Source: Achromobacter deleyi (GTDB taxonomy: Bacteria > Pseudomonadota > Gammaproteobacteria > Burkholderiales > Burkholderiaceae_B). Taken from it: 64,000 nucleotides of DNA. Location: contig NZ_CP065997.1 of assembly GCF_016127315.1 (NCBI RefSeq), positions 2,852,001 through 2,916,000 of the forward strand, in the 5' to 3' direction. The position numbers were made by a program, and so were the translations under genes. The notes beneath the pieces are model-generated. The model was not told the DNA's origin and did not search any database. It saw only the letters and a list, made by a program, of their open reading frames with translations. Position 1 is the first letter of the stretch, and every line of letters begins with the position of its first letter. Positions 16,486 through 25,026 of this stretch are shown here, piece after piece.

Positions 16486-17121
16486 ATGCCCGCCGATTAC
16501 CGCATCCGCCATCTCGCGCTGACCGAGACCCACATCCTGCTGACGCTGGCCGACGGCCGCGAGCTGCGCGAACCGATCCGGCGGCACATCCGGCTGGAGA
16601 AAGGCAGCCCGGCCGAGCGCGAACAGTGGCAACTGGTGGACGACGACCATGGCGTGGTCTGGCCCGGCCTGCTCGCGCCGTCGGCCGAAGGCATGCTGAA
16701 CGTCCGCGACCTGCTGTGGGACGCGCATTACGAGAAGGCGCTGGCCGCATTGCAGGCCGCCGGCTGGAAGCTGGACAGCCTGCCCCAGCGCGAGCAGGAA
16801 CTGGTCGCGCTATGGCGCATGGAAGCCGATATCAACAACGGCGGCTTCATGCAGTTCCTGTGCAACTGGGGCGACCCGACCTGCCAGCTGGCGCTGCTCG
16901 CGCTCGGCAAGATCGGCGCCACGCGCACGCACGCCATCCTGGCCGGGATGCGCGGATTGATCGATCGCTTCGAGGCCGCGCCCGAGGTCATCGAACTCAA
17001 CGATATCTATGGCGCCATGACCGAGGCCGAGCAGGCGCGGCTGCAGGAACTGGACGAGGCCTACTTCGAGTACCCGGACAACCTGGCCCGCCTGGGGCTG
17101 GCTTGCTATGACGCGCCATGA
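16486..17121 (+). CDS. DUF2442-DUF4375 two-domain protein
   Basis: The product is 211 residues. Residues 1-65 look like DUF2442: a strand-rich start (LTLADGRELREPI) and an acidic GVVWPGL ending, as in a toxin-antitoxin-linked family. Residues 100-205 resemble DUF4375: LWRMEADINNGGFMQFLCNWG, the NGGF signature of DMP19-like DNA-mimic proteins. It is divergent from the protealysin-like gene over 212 bp. The family assignment comes from motif likeness. A regulatory or DNA-mimic role is a guess, and the calculated charge pattern should be tested. Confidence 0.72.
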   Translation: MPADYRIRHLALTETHILLTLADGRELREPIRRHIRLEKGSPAEREQWQLVDDDHGVVWPGLLAPSAEGMLNVRDLLWDAHYEKALAALQAAGWKLDSLPQREQELVALWRMEADINNGGFMQFLCNWGDPTCQLALLALGKIGATRTHAILAGMRGLIDRFEAAPEVIELNDIYGAMTEAEQARLQELDEAYFEYPDNLARLGLACYDAP

Positions 17122-17140
17122 CGCGGGCGGTTGAGCGGCC

Positions 17141-18586
17141 CTAGGCGGCGGGCGCGCGGCTGGCGGCTTCGCCCAGGGCGCGCAGGCCCGCGGCCAGCTC
17201 GGGCGTCCAGGGCCGCGCGATATTGAGCCGCAGGCAGTCGCCATACTTTCCCGAGGCCGAGAACAGCGTGCCGGGCGTGTACGAGATGCCTTGCGCCACC
17301 GCGGTGCGCAGCAGCGCCAGCGTGTCGGTGGGTTCGGGCAGTTGCAGCCACAGCCACCAGCCGCCCTCGGGGCCGCCGATCCGGGTCCCCGCGGGGAAGT
17401 TCTGGCGCACCTTGTCGCGCGCCAGGGGCACGATAGACGCCAGCCGGGTTCGCAGCTTGCGCAGGTGGGCGGGCAGCTTGCCGGCTTTCATGTAATCCGC
17501 CAGCACCTGCTGCTCCAGCAGCGGCGCGGCCAGCGAATTGCTGATCTTCAGCGATTCCAGCTGGCGCTGGCGCTTGCCGCCCAGCACCCAGCCCAGGCGG
17601 AACGCGGGCGCCATGCTCTTGCTGCACGAGCCGCAGTAGATGACGCGGCCATCGCGGTCCCAGGCCTTGAGCGCGGGCGGGCGCTCGGTCCGGTGGCCCA
17701 GGTCGCCGAAGGCGTCGTCCTCGATCACGGTCAGGTCATGGCGCTGGGCGATCTTCAGCAGGCGTTGCTTGGCCGCGTCGGGCATGCAGTCGCCCAATGG
17801 ATTCTGGAATGTGGGCATGACCACCACGGCGCGCACGTCGGCCTGGTGCTCCAGCGCGTATTCCAGCGCTTCCAGGCTGAGGCCCTGGCCGGGCACGCAG
17901 GGCACCTCCAGCGCGCGCATGCCAAGGTGTTCGAGCGTCTGCAGCAGGCCGAAATACACCGGCGATTCGACGATGATGGTGTCGCCCGGCCGAGCGGCGG
18001 CGCGCAGGGCGATCTGCATGGCCTCGGTGGCGCCGTTGGTGATCAGCAGCTCATCGGGCGCGGCATCGATGCCGCAGCCGGCCAGGTGGGCCAGCAGTTC
18101 GGTCTTGAAAGCGGGCAGGCCGGTGCCCGATGGATAGGCGCCCAAGGCCAGCGGCTGCTGGCGTAGCTGGCGTTGCGCGATCCTGGCCAGCGCGTCGCAG
18201 GGATACCAGTCGGGCGCCGCGCTGGCCAGGTGCAGCGCCAGCGGCAGCGGCTGCGCGGTCAGCGCATAGAGCTGGGTCATGCGGTGTTGCAGCGAGGCCA
18301 GGCGCTCGTATTCCATGCCGGCCGACCGTTCGCTCGCCATGGCCGGCAAGCGGCCGCGCGCCTGGCGCAGGGCCTTCCAGTCGGCCACGTAGGTGCCGGA
18401 CTTGTAGCGGGCCTCGGCATAGCCTTCGCGTTCTAGCTGGCGGTAGCAGCGCACGGCGGTGGCGACGCTGACGTCATGCGCGGTCGCCAGTTCACGCACC
18501 GACGGCAGGCGCTCTCCCACGCGGTACTGCGCGGCGTGGATGGCGCGCTTCAGGCGCGCCGCGAGCAGGGCGTAACTGTGCTGCAT
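17141..18586 (-). CDS. MocR-type regulator (GntR helix-turn-helix fused to aminotransferase fold)
   Basis: The product is 481 residues. Residues 1-70 are a GntR winged helix (GERLPSVRELATAHDVSVAT, CYRQLEREGYAEARYKSGT). The rest is a fold-type I aminotransferase with LITNGATEAMQIALR, PTFQNPLGDCM, VIEDDAFGD, the PLP lysine in YCGSCSKSMAPAFRLGW and a C-terminal LRLNIARP. MocR proteins use PLP or amino compounds as effectors to control neighbouring genes. It is divergent from the arylamine N-acetyltransferase gene across 123 bp. The frame continues far upstream, but MQHSYALL with a CAGGA site fits the family start. Confidence 0.88.
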   Translation of the reverse strand: MQHSYALLAARLKRAIHAAQYRVGERLPSVRELATAHDVSVATAVRCYRQLEREGYAEARYKSGTYVADWKALRQARGRLPAMASERSAGMEYERLASLQHRMTQLYALTAQPLPLALHLASAAPDWYPCDALARIAQRQLRQQPLALGAYPSGTGLPAFKTELLAHLAGCGIDAAPDELLITNGATEAMQIALRAAARPGDTIIVESPVYFGLLQTLEHLGMRALEVPCVPGQGLSLEALEYALEHQADVRAVVVMPTFQNPLGDCMPDAAKQRLLKIAQRHDLTVIEDDAFGDLGHRTERPPALKAWDRDGRVIYCGSCSKSMAPAFRLGWVLGGKRQRQLESLKISNSLAAPLLEQQVLADYMKAGKLPAHLRKLRTRLASIVPLARDKVRQNFPAGTRIGGPEGGWWLWLQLPEPTDTLALLRTAVAQGISYTPGTLFSASGKYGDCLRLNIARPWTPELAAGLRALGEAASRAPAA

Positions 18587-18709
18587 GACAGATCCTGGAA
18601 TTCGCAATCTGTGCAGCATAGCCTGGCGCCGCGCTGTCGTCGCGCGCGGGCCGGGTCGGGCGCATGATGGGCGCGGTTTCCATTCATCCGCAACCCGAAG
18701 GCGCACGCC

Positions 18710-19519
18710 ATGCACGCAGAGAACTTTTCCTTGTCCCGCTACCTTGAACGCATCGGTCATGCCGGCGCGGCGCGGGCCGATCACGCCACGCTGGCCGCCC
18801 TGATGCGCCGCCAGCTGTTCACCGTGCCGTTCGAGAACCTGGACGTACAGGCCGGGCAGGTGGTGTCGCTGGTGCCCGAGGATATCGTCGACAAGATCGT
18901 GGCGCGCGGACGCGGCGGCTACTGCTACGAGGTCAACGGCCTGTTCGCGATGGCATTGCAGGCGCTGGGCATCGGGTATCGCTTCGTGGCCGCGCGGCCC
19001 ATGTTCTATCCCGTCAGGCGTCCCCGCACGCACATGGCGCTGGTGGCGCGCGTCGATGGCGCCGATTGGCTCTGCGACCTGGGCTTCGGCAGCTATGGCC
19101 TGCGCGCGCCGCTCGACCTGGCGGACCTGGACCGCGAGGTGCGGCAGGACATGGACCGCTTCAGGCTGAGCCGCGCCGATACGGGCGAGTACCTGCTGCA
19201 GGCGTGGGCCGGCGGCCAATGGCAGAACCAGTACGGCTTCGACCTGTCGCCGCAGGAATGGATCGACTTCACGCCGGCCAACTACCTGAACTCGACCCAT
19301 CCCGATGCGATCTTCGTGCAGAAGCGCGTGGTGGTGCTGCATGGCGAATCCGGCCGCAGCATCCTGGTGGGCAACACGCTCAAGGTGGTGGCGGCGGACG
19401 CGGTGACCGAGACGACGCTGGATGAGGCCGAGGCCGTCGCCGCGTTGCGCGAACGCTTCGGGCTCGATCCGCGGGCCGGCATGCGCCGCCCGCGCCACGA
19501 CGGCGCGGACGCGGCCTAG
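18710..19519 (+). CDS. nat: arylamine N-acetyltransferase
   Basis: The product is 269 residues, the usual family size. The catalytic triad is visible: Cys72 in RGRGGYCYEVN, His108 in RPRTHMALV and Asp123 in WLCDLGFG. Near the start, LFTVPFENLDV is another family signature. The enzyme moves an acetyl group from acetyl-CoA to arylamines or hydrazines in the cytoplasm, often as detoxification. It is divergent from a MocR-type regulator, which may control it. Confidence 0.92.
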   Translation: MHAENFSLSRYLERIGHAGAARADHATLAALMRRQLFTVPFENLDVQAGQVVSLVPEDIVDKIVARGRGGYCYEVNGLFAMALQALGIGYRFVAARPMFYPVRRPRTHMALVARVDGADWLCDLGFGSYGLRAPLDLADLDREVRQDMDRFRLSRADTGEYLLQAWAGGQWQNQYGFDLSPQEWIDFTPANYLNSTHPDAIFVQKRVVVLHGESGRSILVGNTLKVVAADAVTETTLDEAEAVAALRERFGLDPRAGMRRPRHDGADAA

Positions 19520-19639
19520 TCGAACACGCCCGCCCGCACGGCGCTACAGGTCAGGACGGTCACAAAGACAGCGATGGGATGGCGCATGGGGCAGGCCTCG
19601 GAATCGGGGTAAAAACAGCGTAATGCCTGGCTGGAACGT

Positions 19640-19667
19640 TTGCCAGTCCTAATGGCAAGCAGTTTTT
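19640..19667 (+). terminator. hairpin with T-run between nat and the SPFH operon
   Basis: TTGCCA (19640-19645) and TGGCAA (19653-19658) form a perfect 6-bp stem with a 7-base loop, and five T residues follow at 19663-19667 after a 4-base gap. It lies 120 bp after nat and 80 bp before the next gene. It could be a weak terminator or an operator half-pair. Confidence 0.45.
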
Positions 19668-19745
19668 CTCATTGCAACAACCGTAACCTGTCACACTGCT
19701 GACTCGGGCTAGAATCGCTCGCTTCTATTCCGGGGGGAATGCCAG

Positions 19746-19856
19746 ATGCGATATTTCCTGATCTTGGTGGGGGCCGCCGTGGTCGCCTATTTGCTTGCGC
19801 GCGGCATCGCCGCCGTGCTCTCGGATCGTAAACGCAATAAATCAGAAAGGGACTGA
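19746..19856 (+). CDS. 36-residue small membrane protein upstream of the SPFH gene
   Basis: The frame encodes 36 residues: a hydrophobic helix of about 20 residues after MRYF, then a basic, polar tail (SDRKRNKSERD). A purine-rich site, GGGGGAA, lies about 8 bp upstream. Its stop is 3 bp before the GTG of the SPFH gene, so the two are probably translationally coupled. A single-span helix with a positive tail predicts an N-out, C-in membrane peptide. It may be a partner of the SPFH protein; no family is recognised. Confidence 0.55.
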   Translation: MRYFLILVGAAVVAYLLARGIAAVLSDRKRNKSERD

Positions 19857-19859
19857 AAA

Positions 19860-20753
19860 GTGAAGCCGACCGACCTCCAGATCGTCAAGTCCGTCAAGCC
19901 GCGCAGCCTCAAGGTGGGCATCATCACGGGCGTGCTGTTCGTGCTGATCCTGTGCCTCGCGTTCGGCTCCTGGTTCCAGGTGGACCAGGGCGAGCGCGGC
20001 GTGGTGCTGCGCAACGGCAAGCTGGTGCGCGTGTCCGAGCCCGGCCTGGATTTCAAGACGCCGTTCATCGACAACGTGATGACGGTGTCGGTGCGCGACC
20101 ACACCTTCGTGTTCGAGAAGCTCGAGGCCTACAGCTATGACCAGCAGCCCGCCACGCTGCGCGTGTCGGTCACGTACCGCGTGCCGCCGGAGCACGTCGC
20201 CGAGCTGTATTCCGAATACGGCACCATCAACAACCTGCAGATGCGCGTGCTCGAGCGCAAGACGCCCGACGCGGTCAAGAACGTGTTTGGCCAGTACACC
20301 GCCGTGCGCGCCATCCAGGAACGCCAGAAGCTGGGCCTGGACGTGAACAACGCCGTGCTCAAGACCATGGAAGGCGCGCCGGTGCAGGTGGTGGGCGTGC
20401 AGATCGAGGAAGTCGGTTTCTCGCAGGCCTACGAGCACTCGATCGAACAGCGCATGCTGGCGCAGGTGCAGATCGAGACCACCCGCCAGCAGAAGGAAAC
20501 GGCGATGATCAACGCCGAGATCCAGGTGGTCAAGGCCAAGGCCGAAGCCGACGCGCGCCGCCAGCAGTTCACCGCCGAGGCCGACGGCATCCGCATGCGC
20601 GGCGACGCCGAGGCGGCGGCGATCCGCGCCAAGGCCGAAGCGCTGGCCGCCAACACCAACCTGGTCAGCCTGAACGCGGTCGAGAAATGGGACGGCGTGC
20701 TGCCGTCCACGCAGGTGCCGGGCGCGGCCCTGCCGTTCATCGGCATCAAATAG
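19860..20753 (+). CDS. SPFH/prohibitin-family membrane protein
   Basis: The product is 297 residues, starting with GTG 3 bp after the small gene; its Shine-Dalgarno GAAAGGG lies within that gene's end. One membrane helix (residues 19-39) anchors a prohibitin/band-7 domain: VDQGERGVVLRNGKL, PGLDFKTPFIDNV, QQPATLRVSVTYRVP. A long Ala/Glu-rich coiled coil follows at about 195-262. Such proteins form large oligomers in lipid domains and chaperone or regulate membrane proteases and stress responses. The 3' end overlaps the convergent EIIC-EAL gene by 8 bp. Confidence 0.88.
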   Translation: MKPTDLQIVKSVKPRSLKVGIITGVLFVLILCLAFGSWFQVDQGERGVVLRNGKLVRVSEPGLDFKTPFIDNVMTVSVRDHTFVFEKLEAYSYDQQPATLRVSVTYRVPPEHVAELYSEYGTINNLQMRVLERKTPDAVKNVFGQYTAVRAIQERQKLGLDVNNAVLKTMEGAPVQVVGVQIEEVGFSQAYEHSIEQRMLAQVQIETTRQQKETAMINAEIQVVKAKAEADARRQQFTAEADGIRMRGDAEAAAIRAKAEALAANTNLVSLNAVEKWDGVLPSTQVPGAALPFIGIK

Positions 20754-22842
20754 CGGCGGCGTTGTCGCTGCGCGCGGCGGCCGGCATGCGCCGCCGCGCG
20801 AAGTCCACCAGGTGCTCGCCCGACAGCGCCTTGCTATAGAACCAGCCCTGCACGATGATCTCGGCGCTGGATTCGAGCGCCGCGATCTGCTCCTGGGTTT
20901 CCACCCCTTCGACGATGATCTGCAGGTCCAGCGCCTCGCAGAAGCGCAGCAGGCCGCTCATGACCTGGGCGCCGCGCGCGCTGCTCTGGGCCAGCACGAA
21001 GCTGCGGTCGATCTTGACCGCGTCGATCTCGAACTGGTGCAGATAGCTCAGCGCCGAGTAGCCGGTGCCGAAATCGTCGATATACACCTTGCAGCCGATG
21101 CCGTGCAGGCGGTCGAACGCCGTGTGCAGCGCCTCTGCGTCCTCGACCAGCGCGTCCTCGGTCAGCTCGACCGACACCTGGCCCTGGGCCTGCTCCAGCA
21201 CCTTGACGAGCTTGTCCAGATACGACTCCGAGGTCAGCGTGCCGCTGGTGACGTTGACGGTCAGGGGCAGGGTGAAGCCCGCCTTGCGCCAGGCATGGCA
21301 TTGCAGCACCGCCTGCTTGGCCACCCACAGGTCCACTTCGCGCATCAGGTCGGCCTGCGCCAGCCAGCGCAGGAATTCCAGCGGCGCCTGCTGCGTGCCT
21401 TCCGGGCCGGTGGCGCGCAGCAGCGCCTCGCAGCCGGTGCAGCGGCCGTTGCGCAGCGACACCTGCGGTTGGTATTCGAGATAGAAGTCGTATTCGCTGA
21501 TGGTGCGGATGCGCGAGATCTCGGCGCTGCGTCGGGCGCGGTTGGTGTAGGTCGAGACGACCGGGTCGTGCGCGAACAGCAGCGATTCCTCCTGCAGGCG
21601 CGGGAAGGTGGTGTCGAGCGACTTGAAGTAGACGGTGGCGTCGGCCTTGCGCTGGCGTTCCAGCGCGACCACGAAGGGCGCGTAGATGCAGGCCCCCAGC
21701 GCGATCAGCGCCACCTGCAGCACGACGCCGCCCAGGTGGCCGCCCGCGCTGAGATAGGCGTTGAGCAGCACCGGCGAGGTCAGCGGCAACGTGACCGAGG
21801 CGGGCGGGATCCAGCCCAGCTGCACCACCGCCAGCGCCACCAGCGTGTTGCAGACCGGCGCCAGCACGAACGGGATCAGCAGCCGCGGATTCAGGATCAG
21901 CGGCAGGCCGAACAGCAGGATCTCGTTGACGTTCAGCAGCGATACCGGAATGCTGGCCAGCGCCAGCAGCCGCAGCGACTCGCTGCGCGAGAACATCAGG
22001 ATGGCGGCCACCAGCGACAGCGTCGCCCCGGCGCCGCCGATGAACACGAAGGCGCCGAGCAGGCTGCCGTTCAGCGCGTACATGCCCTCGTGGCCGGCGG
22101 CGATGCTGGCCGCGTTCAGGGCGGTGGCCTGGTCCAGCACGTCGATGACGGGCGCCATCGCGTGAGAGCCGTGGATGCCGAAGAACCAGAAGATCGAGTT
22201 CAGGGCGGCCGTCATCGGGCCGGTGGTGAAGGGGCTGTCGAGCGAGGCCAGGTCGAGCGGGATGTCGAACTGCGCCACGCCGGGAATCCGCATCAGCGCG
22301 CTGACCGCCAGCGCCACCGCGCCGGCGGTCAGCAGTCCCGGTATCACCATGTTCAGGGTGCCGCGCACGTTTTCGCCGATCAGGCCGTCGGGCGCCAGCC
22401 GCGTCCAGCGGCGCCGGTGCAGCCAGGCCAGCAGCGGCAGGCTGCCCAGCGGCAGCAGGATGGAGATGCTCAGGATCAGGGTGGCGGCCGCGTGCGGGTA
22501 GGGCGCCAGCAGGCCCTCGGCGATCACCACGTACGACAGGCACAGGAACGCCGCCGGCAGATTGGGCACGCGGTGGCGGATCGACAGCATGTAGCCGACC
22601 GAGGTGCTGACCAGCATCGGCATGACGCTGTTGAGCCGGGTGTGCACCGCGGCCAGTTCCTGCACCACCGTCGAGGACAGGCCGAGCTGCCCCGCCACCA
22701 CCGACAGCACCAGGAACAGCGCCGACACGAGCAGGCACGGCATCGTCCAGAGCAGTCCTTCGCGGATGGCGCGCAGCGCGCTTGCGCTGGCCAGGGCCGC
22801 CAACCGGTCTTTCGGATAGCGCATGAAGCTCGTTGTCGGCAT
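20746..22842 (-). CDS. PTS EIIC membrane domain fused to an EAL c-di-GMP phosphodiesterase
   Basis: The product is 698 residues. Residues 1-400 resemble the lactose/cellobiose EIIC permease: eight or more helices, with the hallmark segments SIFWFFGIHGSH (217-226) and NEILLFGLPLILNP (306-319). Residues 440-690 are an EAL domain with all catalytic positions: E472 in CEALLR, N530, E559 and E562 in VELTE, D589-D590 in IDDFGTGYS, K610 in VKIDRS, E645 in VEGVET and Q665. It should break down c-di-GMP. No EIIA, EIIB or phosphorylation site is visible, so the permease part is more likely a membrane sensor of a sugar or other ligand than a working PTS transporter. Confidence 0.9.
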   Translation of the reverse strand: MPTTSFMRYPKDRLAALASASALRAIREGLLWTMPCLLVSALFLVLSVVAGQLGLSSTVVQELAAVHTRLNSVMPMLVSTSVGYMLSIRHRVPNLPAAFLCLSYVVIAEGLLAPYPHAAATLILSISILLPLGSLPLLAWLHRRRWTRLAPDGLIGENVRGTLNMVIPGLLTAGAVALAVSALMRIPGVAQFDIPLDLASLDSPFTTGPMTAALNSIFWFFGIHGSHAMAPVIDVLDQATALNAASIAAGHEGMYALNGSLLGAFVFIGGAGATLSLVAAILMFSRSESLRLLALASIPVSLLNVNEILLFGLPLILNPRLLIPFVLAPVCNTLVALAVVQLGWIPPASVTLPLTSPVLLNAYLSAGGHLGGVVLQVALIALGACIYAPFVVALERQRKADATVYFKSLDTTFPRLQEESLLFAHDPVVSTYTNRARRSAEISRIRTISEYDFYLEYQPQVSLRNGRCTGCEALLRATGPEGTQQAPLEFLRWLAQADLMREVDLWVAKQAVLQCHAWRKAGFTLPLTVNVTSGTLTSESYLDKLVKVLEQAQGQVSVELTEDALVEDAEALHTAFDRLHGIGCKVYIDDFGTGYSALSYLHQFEIDAVKIDRSFVLAQSSARGAQVMSGLLRFCEALDLQIIVEGVETQEQIAALESSAEIIVQGWFYSKALSGEHLVDFARRRMPAAARSDNAAAI

Positions 22843-22979
22843 ACCGGTTCGCCCTCAGAAGCCCGCTACCGAGGGCAGGCTGGCCCGGGGGCGCGGCGGC
22901 GTCGCCGGCCCCGGTTTGTAAGAATCCTTTGCCGCATCCTAGCGCCTGAGTTCCCGACTTAGCAATCGCGTCGCCGAAA

Positions 22980-22992
22980 AATCCTAGGGATT
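22980..22992. promoter_or_regulatory. short palindrome in the divergent gap before the EIIC-EAL gene
   Basis: AATCC and GGATT flank a 3-bp centre at 22980-22992. The element sits about 140 bp upstream of both the EIIC-EAL gene and the next plus-strand gene, in a 284-bp gap (22843-23126) that otherwise shows no recognisable site. It could be a regulator site for either gene; support is weak. Confidence 0.3.
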
Positions 22993-23126
22993 CCCCTCTG
23001 TCAAGAATTGAAAAGCGGGCGCATCGTGCACGTATCGGGATAAGGGCGGCGCGCTACCATCGGGCGCAAGCCCCTGTTTGGCGGGAGCCGCGGTTTCGGG
23101 ACAGGCTGTACCGAGAGGGAGACACG

Positions 23127-23369
23127 ATGTCGCAGTTGGAGTGGGTGCCCGGCGACAAGACGCCGGAGCGGCAGGGCTATTACGAGACGCGGCTGGACAC
23201 CGGGGATACCGCGATCACGCTGTACAGCGTGCTGGGCTGGATGCCGGTCAAGGCGCCCGGCATCATGGTGAGCTGGCGCGCGCTGCCGCCGGCCGCCGAG
23301 CGGCAGGAGGCCGAGCGGCACATCCAGGAGTTGCGGGCGGCGCAAAGCCACGTGCCGATGGATTATTGA
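23127..23369 (+). CDS. conserved small cytoplasmic protein, function unknown
   Basis: The product is 80 residues with GAGAGGGAG just upstream of the ATG. The N-terminal half (WVPGDKTPERQGYYETRL, YSVLGWMPVKAPGI) looks like a short beta-rich fold of the kind seen in phage DUF551-type proteins. The C-terminus is a charged helix (AAERQEAERHIQELRAAQ). It is not hydrophobic and has no signal peptide. The family is not certain. Confidence 0.65.
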   Translation: MSQLEWVPGDKTPERQGYYETRLDTGDTAITLYSVLGWMPVKAPGIMVSWRALPPAAERQEAERHIQELRAAQSHVPMDY

Positions 23370-23406
23370 GCGGCCGGCGGGCAGGCCGGCGCGGCCGTGG
23401 TCTTGC

Positions 23407-23425
23407 GGTAATGAGAATTGTTTGT
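23407..23425 (+). promoter_or_regulatory. Fur-box-like site before sigma factor 1
   Basis: GGTAATGAGAATTGTTTGT matches the 19-bp Fur consensus at 12 of 19 positions by hand alignment. It ends 41 bp before the sigma-factor start codon, in the right place for Fur repression. The other two cassettes have similar sites at 29353-29371 and 33541-33559. Confidence 0.55.
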
Positions 23426-23466
23426 AAAATCCGCAGCGTCGCCACACTACGCCACCGGATCGTTCC

Positions 23467-23970
23467 ATGTCCCGCCCCGCCTCGACCCGCCCCGGATGGC
23501 TCGCCTGCTATGACGAGCTGATCGGCGCCTGGAGCCGCCGTTCGGGCAACCGGCACGATGCCGAAGACGCCGCCCACGACGCGATCGAACACCTGCTGAA
23601 GGCGGACGGCAGCGTGGCGGCCAAGGCCCGCGGCTATCTGTTCCAGGCCGCCGGGCATCGGTTGATCGACCGCTGGCGCCGCCAGCGGCGCGAGCAGCAC
23701 GTCCCGCTGGACGAACTGGACGAGCATGACCAGCCTTTGCAGACCGACCCGGAATCGCCGGTGCGCGCGGCGCGGCTGGCCGACGATCTGGCGCGGGTGC
23801 TGGGTGAACTGCCGCCCAAATGCCGCCAGGCATTCGTGTTGAACCGGATCGAGGGCTGGACCCAGGCCGAGGTGGCCACCTACATGGGCCTGTCCAAGAA
23901 TATGATTGAACGCTATGTCATGCGAGCGATCGAACACGTGCGCGAGCGCCTGCGCGAGCACAATCCATGA
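23467..23970 (+). CDS. FecI-family ECF sigma factor (cassette 1)
   Basis: The product is 167 residues with sigma-2 (NRHDAEDAAHDAIEHLL, YLFQAAGHRLIDRWRR) and sigma-4 (LGELPPKCRQAFVLNRIEG, YMGLSKNMIERYVMRAIEH) regions. In FecI-type systems the sigma factor is released or activated when the outer-membrane receptor binds a ferric siderophore. It then drives transcription of that receptor gene. It is first in a sigma-FecR-receptor cassette and follows a Fur-box-like site. A non-canonical acidic linker lies between the two domains. Confidence 0.9.
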   Translation: MSRPASTRPGWLACYDELIGAWSRRSGNRHDAEDAAHDAIEHLLKADGSVAAKARGYLFQAAGHRLIDRWRRQRREQHVPLDELDEHDQPLQTDPESPVRAARLADDLARVLGELPPKCRQAFVLNRIEGWTQAEVATYMGLSKNMIERYVMRAIEHVRERLREHNP

Positions 23971-24022
23971 CGCAGTTTTCCTTCAATCCATGTCCGCGCC
24001 CGCGCGCGGACGGCAGCCGACG

Positions 24023-25018
24023 ATGACCGAGTCTTTTTACCGTGACGCCGACGATCCGAGCCAGCCCGCCACCGCCGCCTGGTGGTTCGCCCGCTGGCAT
24101 TCGGGCGACATGACGCGCCGCGAGCGCCGCGCCTTCGCGCGCTGGCGCCGCGAGCAGCCGGATGCGGCACGCGAATTCGACCGGATGCAGCAATTGGGCA
24201 AGGTGGCCGAACATCTGCCGCAGGACCGGGTGCGGGCGCTGCTGGGCGGAGCCGTCCCGGCGCGTCCGTCGCGTCGCCGCGTCGCGATGCCGTTGCGCGT
24301 GGGCATCGCTTGCGCGGCGCTGGCGCTGGTGGCGTTGGCCGGCTGGTGGAGCCTGCCGGGCGAGGCGCCCACCTTCACCACCGTGGTCGGCGCCGACCGC
24401 GGCGAACGCAAGCAGGTCACGTTGCCCGACGGCTCCGTGCTCGACATCAACGGCAATACGCTGGCCGAGGTCAAGTTCTACGCGGGCCGCCGCGAGATCG
24501 AACTGCAGGGCGGCGAAATCCTCTTCAGCGTCAGCCCGGAGGCCGAACGTCCCTTCATCGTGCGCGCCGGCAGCGGCGACGTGCGCGTGACCGGCACCGT
24601 GTTCGACGTCCGGCGCGACGAGGACGTGGTGACCGTGCTGGTGCGGTCCGGCACGGTGGAGGTCACCGGCGGCCATTGGTGGAATCTCGGCCTGGCGGTG
24701 CTGCGCGGCGGACACGGCATCCGCGTGCCCGGCAGCGGCGCCATCGGCGTGCCGGCGCCCACCGATGTCGATACGGCATTGGCCTGGCAGACGGGCCGGG
24801 TGGTGTTCAAGAATGCGCCGCTGGCCGAGGTGGTCAGCGAAATGAACCGCTACCTGGCCACGCCATTGCGCCTGGCCGACAGCAAGAGCGGGCGCTTGCG
24901 CGTATCGGCCTCGTTCAGCCTGGACCGTCCCGAGTCCCTGCTGGAGGCGCTGCCGGCGGTGACGCCGGTGAAGCTGACGCCGGCGGCGGATGGCGCCATC
25001 GACATCTCGGCACGCTAG
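24023..25018 (+). CDS. FecR-family sigma-factor regulator (cassette 1)
   Basis: The product is 331 residues. An N-terminal cytoplasmic domain (DUF4880-like, AWWFARWHSGDMTRRER) should contact the sigma factor. One membrane helix lies near residues 95-115, and the periplasmic FecR domain follows (KQVTLPDGSVLDING, EIELQGGEILFSV, VRVTGTVFDVRRD). The C-terminal piece (residues 255-330) resembles the receptor signalling partner domain. A start 11 codons upstream (ATG at 23990) is an alternative; neither has a strong ribosome-binding site. It transmits the receptor's signal across the inner membrane. Confidence 0.88.
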   Translation: MTESFYRDADDPSQPATAAWWFARWHSGDMTRRERRAFARWRREQPDAAREFDRMQQLGKVAEHLPQDRVRALLGGAVPARPSRRRVAMPLRVGIACAALALVALAGWWSLPGEAPTFTTVVGADRGERKQVTLPDGSVLDINGNTLAEVKFYAGRREIELQGGEILFSVSPEAERPFIVRAGSGDVRVTGTVFDVRRDEDVVTVLVRSGTVEVTGGHWWNLGLAVLRGGHGIRVPGSGAIGVPAPTDVDTALAWQTGRVVFKNAPLAEVVSEMNRYLATPLRLADSKSGRLRVSASFSLDRPESLLEALPAVTPVKLTPAADGAIDISAR

Positions 25019-25026
25019 GCGCTCGC

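Noticed and set aside
19520-19587. Minus-strand 23-codon frame with a hydrophobic stretch
   Set aside because: No ribosome-binding site and no sign of coding; its length is within chance expectation.
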